Assembly (NCBI GenBank): GCA_039024375.1
Contig: JBCCQK010000023.1
Location: 1-33,571, forward strand
Length of the DNA stretch: 33,571 nucleotides
Direction of reading: 5' to 3'
From: JAFMDF01 sp039024375
Lineage (GTDB): Bacteria; Bacteroidota; Bacteroidia; Chitinophagales; Saprospiraceae
Position numbers and translations under genes: made by a program. Positions 24,896 to 31,459 of the stretch are shown here, piece after piece; positions within the stretch are counted from its first letter, which is position 1, and every line of letters starts with the position of its first letter. The notes below the pieces were generated by a model. It saw nothing but the letters and a program-made list of their open reading frames with translations, ran no database searches and was not told the DNA's origin.

Positions 24896-25206
24896 CAAAT
24901 AAACACCTAAAACCCTATTAACTAATTCTTTGCGTGTTATTAATTTAATAAAACGTTTCTCCTGTTCTTACAGATACTTTAAGGTGAATGCACTTTTTAG
25001 AAAAAACTCATTGCACTCTATTTCCTCTTTGCGTGCAGTTTCTGCATTAGCCCATCGAGAGTCAAACAAACCTTTCCTCTTTTTAGTTTCTATTTGGCTA
25101 TTTTGTGATTTTAATATGACCTGATGAAGTCATTTGTACTTATAAAGTATCAATAGATGTTCCATTCCGCTTTTTCGGTCTAATCGGCTCGATTCACTGA
25201 AAATAA

Positions 25207-25251
25207 ATGTCATTTTGACATTAAAATTTAGAAATTAATGCCATTTTGACA
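25207..25251. promoter_or_regulatory. Tandem operator-like sites (TGTCATTTTGACA and TGCCATTTTGACA)
   Basis: ATGTCATTTTGACAT (25207-25221) is a perfect palindrome with 6-bp arms. A second copy with one base changed, TGCCATTTTGACA, lies at 25239-25251. Their centres are 31 bp apart, close to three helical turns, as expected for cooperative binding of a dimeric regulator. They lie about 75-115 bp before the -7 box of lgt. Confidence 0.5.
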
Positions 25252-25322
25252 CCAACCTATTACTTTCTTTTCCTTTCCTCCCATGCTTGATTTGATACAC
25301 CAAATTCTGTCTAACTTTTATA

Positions 25323-25330
25323 TACTTTTG
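25323..25330 (+). promoter_or_regulatory. Candidate -7 box (TACTTTTG) for lgt
   Basis: TACTTTTG matches TAnnTTTG, 55 nt before the ATG at 25386. A TTTG at 25291-25294 is too far (28 bp) to be a standard -33 element, so an activator may be needed or the call may be wrong. Confidence 0.35.
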
Positions 25331-25385
25331 TATTTTACGCCTTTGTTTTCAATCTTTTTTACAAAAAGCAGCTTTTAAGCCAACT

Positions 25386-26540
25386 ATGTATCCAGATTTA
25401 TCCTACATACTACACGATTTGTTCGGCACCGATGTGGACAATGCTTTTTCGATTGTCAAAACGTTCGGCCTACTCTTAGCGATTGCCATTCTTACAAGTT
25501 CTTATTTTTTAAATATTGAACTCAAGCGGAAAGAAAAGGAAGGATTACTCGGCGCTACTTTAGTAAAAAATATTATTGGAGAACCCGCCTCACTTGGAGA
25601 GTTGATAACAAATGCTGTTTTTGGTTTTTTATTAGGATTTAAGGGTTTGCATATTGCGCAGAACTTTAGCGAATTTCAAGCCGATGCGCCCGGCTTTCTA
25701 TTTTCAACTAAAGGAAATATCATCGGTGGAATTGTCGGTGCCTTAGCCTTAGCAGGTTACAAATATTGGGAAACCAACAAACAAAAATTACCTAAGCCCA
25801 AGGTAGAAAAGACCCTTGTCTATCCTAGTGACCGAATCGGTGACATTACGCTCATTGCCGCTTTTACAGGCATTCTTGGTGCAAAATTCTTCGCCATTTT
25901 TGAAGACATGAGCAACCTAACAATGGACAATTTTTTCGAAGTTCTCTTATCGGGCGGTGGTTTAGCCATCTACGGTGGCTTAATTGGCGGTTTTTGTGGT
26001 GTCGTTTGGTATTTGAAAAAACACAAAATCGACGTGTACCACGTTGCCGATGCCGTTGCCCCCGCATTGATTATCGGCTACGGTGTAGGACGAATCGGCT
26101 GCCAACTGTCAGGTGACGGCGATTGGGGAATTGTAAATGAATTAGCACAGCCTTCGTGGTGGTTCCTACCCGACTGGCTATGGTCCTACGATTATCCGCA
26201 AAACGTGTTGAATCAAGGCGTTCCTATCGAAGGTTGTGAAGGAAATTATTGCCGACGATTAGCCAGAGGCGTTTTCCCCACGCCCGTTTACGAAACGGTA
26301 ATGGCTTTCGGCATTGCAGGCATTTTATGGGCGTTGCGCAAGCGGTTAAAAGTCCCAGGAATGCTATTCTGCGTCTATTTAATCTTGAATGGCTTTGAAC
26401 GATTTTGGATAGAAAAAATTCGGGTTAATGCGGAATACGATATTTGGGGATTTCATCCGACGCAGGCGGAGATTATTGCGGTTTTGCTCTTTTTGATTGG
26501 TAGTATTGGCTATTTTATTTTGAAAAAGAGGGGGCAGTAG
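25386..26540 (+). CDS. lgt: Prolipoprotein diacylglyceryl transferase
   Basis: A 384-residue inner-membrane enzyme that transfers diacylglyceryl from phosphatidylglycerol to the lipobox cysteine of prelipoproteins. About seven hydrophobic segments are visible. The Lgt signature region is GGGLAIYGGLIGG followed by VADAVAPALIIGYGVGRIGCQLSGDGDWG, where the arginine of GRIG is the conserved one. PTPVYETVMAFGIAGILW and NGFERFWIE follow. The GRIGCQLSGDGDWG form replaces the GRIGNFINGE form of Proteobacteria and suits the longer Bacteroidota type. The many lipoproteins of this window (3396, 31328) would be its substrates. Confidence 0.93.
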   Translation: MYPDLSYILHDLFGTDVDNAFSIVKTFGLLLAIAILTSSYFLNIELKRKEKEGLLGATLVKNIIGEPASLGELITNAVFGFLLGFKGLHIAQNFSEFQADAPGFLFSTKGNIIGGIVGALALAGYKYWETNKQKLPKPKVEKTLVYPSDRIGDITLIAAFTGILGAKFFAIFEDMSNLTMDNFFEVLLSGGGLAIYGGLIGGFCGVVWYLKKHKIDVYHVADAVAPALIIGYGVGRIGCQLSGDGDWGIVNELAQPSWWFLPDWLWSYDYPQNVLNQGVPIEGCEGNYCRRLARGVFPTPVYETVMAFGIAGILWALRKRLKVPGMLFCVYLILNGFERFWIEKIRVNAEYDIWGFHPTQAEIIAVLLFLIGSIGYFILKKRGQ

Positions 26541-26602
26541 TTGTGTAAAAGGTCATCAAATTAAATTAAAATGATTGGTGTAATTAAATTCAAAATTGCT
26601 GG

Positions 26603-26676
26603 ATGGCTATGTTGTTAAATGGTTATATGGTTGTACGGCTGCTTAACAATATAGCCATACAACAATGTAACCATTT
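26603..26676. repeat. Interleaved inverted repeats (A-B-A'-B')
   Basis: Arm A (26603-26618, ATGGCTATGTTGTTAA) pairs with A' (26643-26658) and arm B (26617-26635) pairs with B' (26658-26676), each with one or two mismatches. The order A-B-A'-B' means the two stems overlap and would form a pseudoknot or two mutually exclusive hairpins. The element fills the gap between the convergent lgt and pth genes and abuts the pth stop codon, so it may act on both 3' ends. Confidence 0.7.
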
Positions 26677-27240
26677 CTACTTCTTATTAAACTGATTCAT
26701 CGTAAACTTCAGCCCAATCGTCCCAAAAGCCTTAGCGGTTTCGGCAGCGGTTTTAATAATTTCGGGCAAGGCTTCTCGTTCCTCCGCCGACCACTTTCCT
26801 AGCACAAAATTAGCTTGCTGGCCTTTGTGATAATCGTTGCCAATACCAATTCGCAATCGGGCGTAGTTGGTATTACCCAACATTCGGTTAATATCCTTCA
26901 AGCCATTATGACCACCGTCACTACCTTTTCCTTTGATGCGCTGTTTACCAAAGGGCAAATTCAAATCGTCTAAAATAATTAGTACGTTGCTTTGTTGAAT
27001 TTTATGCTTCTGCATCCAATAGCGCACCGCTTTCCCGCTCAAATTCATAAAGGTAGAAGGCTTCAAAACGACAAAAGTACGCCCCTTGAATTTGAACTCC
27101 GCTATGTCACCAAGATGGGCGTGCCGATAGCTCAAATCAAATTCTTTTTGTAAATAGTCAATAACGTCGAAACCGATGTTGTGGCGTGTATCGTCGTATT
27201 CCGCTCCCATATTTCCTAAACCGACCAGTAAATACTTCAT
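26677..27240 (-). CDS. pth: Peptidyl-tRNA hydrolase
   Basis: A 187-residue enzyme that releases peptides from stalled peptidyl-tRNA in the cytosol. The start at ATG 27240 gives the family N-terminus MKYLLVGLGN with catalytic-site N10 and H20 (TRHNIGF). N66 in FMNLSGKAV, D92 in DDLNLPFG and N112 in GGHNGLK complete the active site. An in-frame start at 27381 would add 47 residues not found in the family. Length is typical. The gene is monocistronic and divergent from the LD-carboxypeptidase gene. Confidence 0.96.
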   Translation of the reverse strand: MKYLLVGLGNMGAEYDDTRHNIGFDVIDYLQKEFDLSYRHAHLGDIAEFKFKGRTFVVLKPSTFMNLSGKAVRYWMQKHKIQQSNVLIILDDLNLPFGKQRIKGKGSDGGHNGLKDINRMLGNTNYARLRIGIGNDYHKGQQANFVLGKWSAEEREALPEIIKTAAETAKAFGTIGLKFTMNQFNKK

Positions 27241-27422
27241 TGGATTGGGTGTTATTTCTTTTGTTGTAAAAAGTGCGCTAATCGTATTTTTGAACCAGTT
27301 CAACACGTGCAAGTAGTTTAGTGACCGCAAATTTTCCTTACGCTTACTGATGATTGGCAAAAGTAAGAGATTTCCATACAACTAATGGAAACAGGATTTA
27401 AAATAGATTGTACCTTTAGGAC

Positions 27423-28460
27423 ATGAAAAGAAGAATATTCTCGCAAATAGCTGCTAGTTCACTACTCCCTAGCTTTTTCTTTACCGCTAACGCAATGACT
27501 AAAAAGAAGAAATTGATAAAACCGCAACGACTCAAAAAAGGAGATAGGGTCGGACTAATTACGCCCGGCAGTTACGTGGACGATGAGGGGCTGCAAAAAG
27601 CCGTGCAAAATTTAGAGGAGTTAGGTTTCCGAGTGGAGTTATCCAAAAACATTCGTGCCGAACGGGGCTTCACGGCGGGCACGGACATCCAACGGCTGTC
27701 CGATTTGCACGATATGTTCTCCAACGATAAAATCGACGGAGTTTGGTGTGCTAGAGGTGGCTACGGTTGCAGTCGCTTATTGCCGTATATCAATTATGGA
27801 TTGATTAAAAAAAATCCGAAGGTGCTGATTGGTTACAGCGACATTACCGCCTTGCTACAAGCGATTTACGTCAAAACGGGCTTGGTCGGATTTCATGGCC
27901 CAGTTGGGACTTCCACTTATACTGATTACACCAAAGAGCAAGTACAGAAAGTGGTGATGGAACCCTCCGCCCAACATATCATTCCCCTTTCGGAAGAAAA
28001 CCTACAATTAGGAAAAGACCTGTCCGTTTTTGAAACGCATACCATTCGAGGTGGAACGGCAACGGGCGAATTGGTGGGAGGTAACCTATCTCTATTGGCG
28101 CCCCTCGTCGGAACGCCTTTTCAACCCGACATCAAAGGAAAATTACTCTTTATGGAAGAAATCGGCGAAGCGCCCTATCGAATCGACCGCATGTTGACCC
28201 AACTGCGTCAAGGCTATCCGTTAAAAGAGGCGGCGGGTATCGTTCTCGGCGTCTTTCGGGGTTGCAAAATGAAAAAAGGTAGTCGTTCTCTGTCCTTAAT
28301 CGACACGCTCAAAGACCGCTTGTATGACTTGAATATTCCCGTTTTTTACGGTGCTTCGATTGGGCATATTGATAATAATTGTACGTTGCCGATTGGGGTT
28401 CGGGCGACGTTAGATGCTGATACAGGGGTGATTACGTTATTAGATAGCGCAGTAGTTTAA
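27423..28460 (+). CDS. S66-family LD-carboxypeptidase
   Basis: A 345-residue serine peptidase of the LdcA/MccF family. The nucleophile is S139 in IGYSDITALL, the acid is in LLFMEEIGEAPYRIDR (E245/E246) and the histidine is H315 in ASIGHIDNN. The N-terminus KRRIFSQIAASSLLPSFFF looks like a twin-arginine or ordinary signal peptide, suggesting export to the periplasm. There it would cut the L,D-bond of tetrapeptide stems in peptidoglycan recycling; MccF-like members instead cleave acyl-nucleotide antibiotics. The xisI-like gene follows 25 nt downstream and is probably co-transcribed. Confidence 0.9.
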   Translation: MKRRIFSQIAASSLLPSFFFTANAMTKKKKLIKPQRLKKGDRVGLITPGSYVDDEGLQKAVQNLEELGFRVELSKNIRAERGFTAGTDIQRLSDLHDMFSNDKIDGVWCARGGYGCSRLLPYINYGLIKKNPKVLIGYSDITALLQAIYVKTGLVGFHGPVGTSTYTDYTKEQVQKVVMEPSAQHIIPLSEENLQLGKDLSVFETHTIRGGTATGELVGGNLSLLAPLVGTPFQPDIKGKLLFMEEIGEAPYRIDRMLTQLRQGYPLKEAAGIVLGVFRGCKMKKGSRSLSLIDTLKDRLYDLNIPVFYGASIGHIDNNCTLPIGVRATLDADTGVITLLDSAVV

Positions 28461-28485
28461 TTTAAACAACCAAAAAAGTAATTCA

Positions 28486-28809
28486 ATGGATAGAACCAAA
28501 GAGTATCAAAAAGCAATAATTGACTTTTTATCCACACAAGGGTCTTACCAAATTTACGGCAAGCCAAAAGTAAAGAGTAGAGTAATACTAGATACGGATA
28601 ATCACCAATACCTACTAGTTTGGACAGGCTGGCATGAACACAAATACATTCATCGGCTTTGGTATCATTTTGAAATTATCGACGGGCGTATTTGGGTATT
28701 ACACAATGCTACGGATGTGGAAGTAGATAAAGAATTAATTGCTTTAGGTGTCCCTAAAGAAGCCATCATAGGTGCTTTCGTTCCTGATTATTTGAGGGAT
28801 GCCGCTTGA
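28486..28809 (+). CDS. xisI: XisI-family protein (fdxN element excision controlling factor homolog)
   Basis: A 107-residue protein matching the XisI family pattern: a short N-terminal helix (MDRTKEYQKAIIDFLSTQ), then VKSRVILDTDNHQYLLVWTGWHEHKYIHRL, FEIIDGRIWVLHNATD and an ELIALGVPKEAIIGAFVPDYLR tail. XisI and XisH were first described as factors needed for excision of the fdxN element in Anabaena; homologs are frequent in non-heterocystous bacteria, usually as XisH-XisI pairs. No XisH is adjacent here. It lies 25 nt after the LD-carboxypeptidase gene, so it is likely in that transcript. What it does in this organism is unknown. Confidence 0.88.
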   Translation: MDRTKEYQKAIIDFLSTQGSYQIYGKPKVKSRVILDTDNHQYLLVWTGWHEHKYIHRLWYHFEIIDGRIWVLHNATDVEVDKELIALGVPKEAIIGAFVPDYLRDAA

Positions 28810-28875
28810 CTTTGTTAATCGGCAAAATTAACAGCTATTCCAGCATTTCTAATACAGCACAAGGTTTCTCCAATA

Positions 28876-28963
28876 GGAAAGGGGATATTTTTGAGAATAT
28901 CCCCTTTCCCTATCTATTTCAAAGCGAAGGATAAGCGATGTTCTCAAAAATATCGCTTATCGC
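28876..28963. repeat. Two hairpins with mutually complementary loops
   Basis: Hairpin 1 (28876-28909) has perfect 14-bp arms starting GGAAAGGGGATATT. Hairpin 2 (28930-28961) has perfect 10-bp arms GATAAGCGAT/ATCGCTTATC, with outer AGCG/GCT symmetry. ATATTTTTGAGAA at 28885-28897, spanning the tip of hairpin 1, is the exact reverse complement of TTCTCAAAAATAT at 28941-28953, the loop of hairpin 2. It lies between the convergent xisI-like and GMC genes and could terminate transcripts in both directions. Confidence 0.75.
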
Positions 28964-28971
28964 TAACTTGT

Positions 28972-30636
28972 TCAGCTTACCGCTTCGTCCAGCTTTTTAT
29001 TCGACACACTTCTCTTTTCCGTAGGCTGCAATATCATAGTCGCCGCCTTCTCCGCAATCATATAAACGGGTGCGTTCGTGTTCCCCGTGACAATCTTTGG
29101 CATAATCGAAGCGTCCACCACTCGCAAGCCGTCAATCCCATGAACACGTAATTCCGCATCAACGACCGCCATTTCATCCGTTCCCATTTTGCAAGTACCT
29201 ACAGGGTGATAGATGGTCTCAACGGATTTACGAATATGCTCCGCAATCGCTTCGTCCGAACTACTGTCCAAGGGCGCTAAAATTTCTTTCCGATAGGCGT
29301 CAAAAGCGGGTTGGTGTATCAATTCTAAAGCGATTTTGGTGCCTTTGATGAGTGCTTTCAAGTCCGCTTCTTTTGATAAGAAATTCGGTTGAATGACGGG
29401 CGCTGCTTGGGGATTAGCCGAACGCAATCCGACGTAGCCTCTCGACTCGGGATGTAACAAAGAAGGCAGAATCGTCATCCCGTCTGTTGCTGGAAAGGAA
29501 TCTTGGTCGTACATATCGTAGTCGTAGCCCTTACCGATACAAATGGGAGCGAAATGATATTGAAAATTGGGCGTCGTTTGAAAATCGTCTAAATTAAAGA
29601 AAGCGTAGGCTTCTAGCGGACTTCTAGTAAACGGGCCTTTTGTTCGGAAAAGGTAATTGCCCAATCCGATGAGTTGATTATGTATTTTTAGGTGATGATT
29701 GAGTCCTTCTTGTTGCTTCGTGGACGCACTAACGGGGACAAACAGGTGGTCTTGCAGATTTTTTCCTACCCCTACTAGCTCTTTCAAGCAATCAATTCCT
29801 TGCTGTTCTAATTCCGTTTTCTCACCAATGCCCGACAACATCAAAATTTGGGGCGAATGGAATGCGCCCGCACTTAAAATGACTTCCTTGTTGGCAAAAA
29901 CTTCAGCAGTCTGCGTTTTATTTTTAAAAAATTCTACGCCAACGGCTTGGTCATTTTTTAGGATAATTTTTTTAACGGCACTCTTAGTCCGCACCGTCAA
30001 ATTCGGCCGTTGTAAGGCGGGACGTAAGAAAGCAACGGCGCCACTGTGTCGCTTTCCGTTTTTAACGGTCATTTGAAAACGGCCAACTCCCTGTTGACGC
30101 ACACCGTTATAATCATCATTGGCGGGTAATCCGATTTGCTTCCCCGCTTCGATAAAGGCCTCAGAATAGGGCGTTCGGTGGTTTTCTGGAATTTCTACAT
30201 TGAGTTCACCATCGGCACCTCGATAATGTCTATCCGCTTGGTCAATCTGCTGATAACTTTCCGATTTTTTAAAGTGCGGTAGCACCTCATAGTACGACCA
30301 GCCTTCGTTACCCATGGCAGCCCAACCATCGTAATCGGCTCGATTGCCCCGTACGTAGGCCATGGCATTAGTCGAACTACAGCCACCTAGCGTTTTACCC
30401 CTTGGCAAATAGATTTTTCGATTATTGACGTGGGTTTGTGGCTCCGACCAAAATCCCCAATCAAAGGATTGCTTGAACAGTTTGGTGTAAGCACCCGGAA
30501 TGTGGATGAGCGGATTGCGGTCTCTATCACCCGCTTCCAATAATAAAACGCTGTTAGCGGGATTTTCGGACAACCGATTGGCTAAAACGCAGCCCGCAGA
30601 ACCCGCACCGATGATAATGTAGTCAAATTTTTCCAT
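28972..30636 (-). CDS. GMC-family FAD oxidoreductase (choline dehydrogenase-like)
   Basis: A 554-residue flavoprotein when started at ATG 30636; a GTG at 30642 would add two residues. The ADP-binding Rossmann motif GAGSAGCVLANRLSE lies at about 8-22 and LLLEAGDR follows. The GMC signature PRGKTLGGCSSTNAMAYVRG (about 78-97) and the second signature GAFHSPQILMLSGIG (about 252-266) are present. The catalytic histidine is in the C-terminal HPVGTCKMG (about residue 492), with the NTNAPVYMIAEKAA tail closing the FAD site. It oxidises an alcohol to an aldehyde in the cytosol or at the membrane. Length and motifs resemble BetA, but no betaine genes are nearby, so the substrate is open. Confidence 0.92.
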   Translation of the reverse strand: MEKFDYIIIGAGSAGCVLANRLSENPANSVLLLEAGDRDRNPLIHIPGAYTKLFKQSFDWGFWSEPQTHVNNRKIYLPRGKTLGGCSSTNAMAYVRGNRADYDGWAAMGNEGWSYYEVLPHFKKSESYQQIDQADRHYRGADGELNVEIPENHRTPYSEAFIEAGKQIGLPANDDYNGVRQQGVGRFQMTVKNGKRHSGAVAFLRPALQRPNLTVRTKSAVKKIILKNDQAVGVEFFKNKTQTAEVFANKEVILSAGAFHSPQILMLSGIGEKTELEQQGIDCLKELVGVGKNLQDHLFVPVSASTKQQEGLNHHLKIHNQLIGLGNYLFRTKGPFTRSPLEAYAFFNLDDFQTTPNFQYHFAPICIGKGYDYDMYDQDSFPATDGMTILPSLLHPESRGYVGLRSANPQAAPVIQPNFLSKEADLKALIKGTKIALELIHQPAFDAYRKEILAPLDSSSDEAIAEHIRKSVETIYHPVGTCKMGTDEMAVVDAELRVHGIDGLRVVDASIMPKIVTGNTNAPVYMIAEKAATMILQPTEKRSVSNKKLDEAVS

Positions 30637-30669
30637 GGTCACAATTTACCATTTTATTAGGGTAAACTA

Positions 30670-30677
30670 CAAACATA
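30670..30677 (-). promoter_or_regulatory. Candidate -7 box (TATGTTTG) for the GMC oxidoreductase gene
   Basis: The minus strand reads TATGTTTG, an exact TAnnTTTG match, 33 nt before the ATG at 30636. No convincing -33 element is present. It lies in the short gap after the TlpA-like gene, so the GMC gene could be transcribed on its own. Confidence 0.42.
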
Positions 30678-30725
30678 CCATAGAAAATTTTACGATACGT
30701 TGATAATTGAAGTTGAATTGTAGGT

Positions 30726-31328
30726 TTACTTAGCTAATTCTTTCACCTTAGCGAACAACACATCTTCATCGCCCGGACTATACTTTCTTTTGTGGTAAAC
30801 AATATCCCCTTTTTTGTCAAATACAAAAACTTGCGGTAAGCCGTTCAAACCAGCGGGCATCACATTCATAAACTGTCGGTTGAAGTCGTGGTAGGCTTCG
30901 AATGTCCAACCGCCTGACTGAACACGACTGACAAATTTTTCCGCATTTTTGGGAAAGTCCGTCGAGATGGCGTATAGATTGAAGTCCGCTTCTTCTTGCC
31001 ATTGAGGGAACTTCGCTTTGATGGCGTTCAACTCCAAACCACAAGGATAGCAGGTCGTTAGCCAAAACATCACGACGGATGGTTTGCCGTTTTTCTTCAA
31101 AACGTCAGCAGAATTGACTACTTTGCCGTCCGCAGTTTTAAGGTCAATACTATACGGGTAGTCGGTGCTGATGGGTAACTCTAACGGATAACCAGGGGGG
31201 AGATAGCCCTGTGCGGGAGTTTCAACGGGAAGCAAACTAGCCTTAGCCGTTTTAACTTTAGTAGTTTGAGGTTGTTGACAAGCTGCACAAAACAGCAAAA
31301 GAGCGAAGTAAAAAATTACTTTTTTCAC
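30726..31328 (-). CDS. TlpA/thioredoxin-like lipoprotein
   Basis: A 200-residue envelope thiol-disulfide protein when started at GTG 31328. That start gives a lipoprotein signal peptide MKKVIFYFALLLFCAAC with lipidated C17. The thioredoxin-like domain covers about 55-198. C93-Y-P-C96 in FWLTTCYPC is the redox pair and GLPQVFVFD holds the cis-proline. It probably reduces or oxidises disulphides in periplasmic proteins. A TTG at 31400 would add 24 residues but coincides with the -33 box of the promoter at 31370-31400, so the GTG start is preferred. It lies 89 nt before the GMC gene on the same strand. Confidence 0.9.
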   Translation of the reverse strand: MKKVIFYFALLLFCAACQQPQTTKVKTAKASLLPVETPAQGYLPPGYPLELPISTDYPYSIDLKTADGKVVNSADVLKKNGKPSVVMFWLTTCYPCGLELNAIKAKFPQWQEEADFNLYAISTDFPKNAEKFVSRVQSGGWTFEAYHDFNRQFMNVMPAGLNGLPQVFVFDKKGDIVYHKRKYSPGDEDVLFAKVKELAK

Positions 31329-31369
31329 AGGAATTTGTTTTAATATTTGTATTATAATCGATATATCTT

Positions 31370-31400
31370 CAAAAATACGGGTTAATTTGAGCCGTCGCAA
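31370..31400 (-). promoter_or_regulatory. Bacteroidota-type promoter (TTGC-N19-TATTTTTG) for the TlpA-like gene
   Basis: On the minus strand TTGC (31397-31400) is followed after exactly 19 bases by TATTTTTG (31370-31377), both good matches to the phylum consensus. The expected start site near 31363 leaves a leader of about 35 nt to the GTG at 31328. The layout is the same as at 7-37. Confidence 0.6.
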
Positions 31401-31459
31401 GCATTTAAGGGGAAGTTATAAAAGTCTAACTAAACGATAAGCGTTAATTAAGCATTTAT

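Larger units (their letters stand above)
24896..25385. other. 490-bp gap before lgt
   Basis: An AT-rich region with no convincing gene; a 64-codon plus-strand frame at 24930-25124 shows no family features. It contains two operator-like repeats (25207-25251) and a -7 box (25323-25330) for lgt. The orphan minus-facing terminator at its left edge raises the possibility of a small minus-strand RNA here. Confidence 0.4.

Noticed and set aside
24930..25124. 64-codon plus-strand open frame in the gap before lgt
   Set aside because: Composition (many S, R, F, L) looks like translated AT-rich noncoding DNA and no motif was recognised.
27241..27381. 47-residue N-terminal extension of pth
   Set aside because: The family starts at MKYLLVGLGN and the extension is not conserved-looking.
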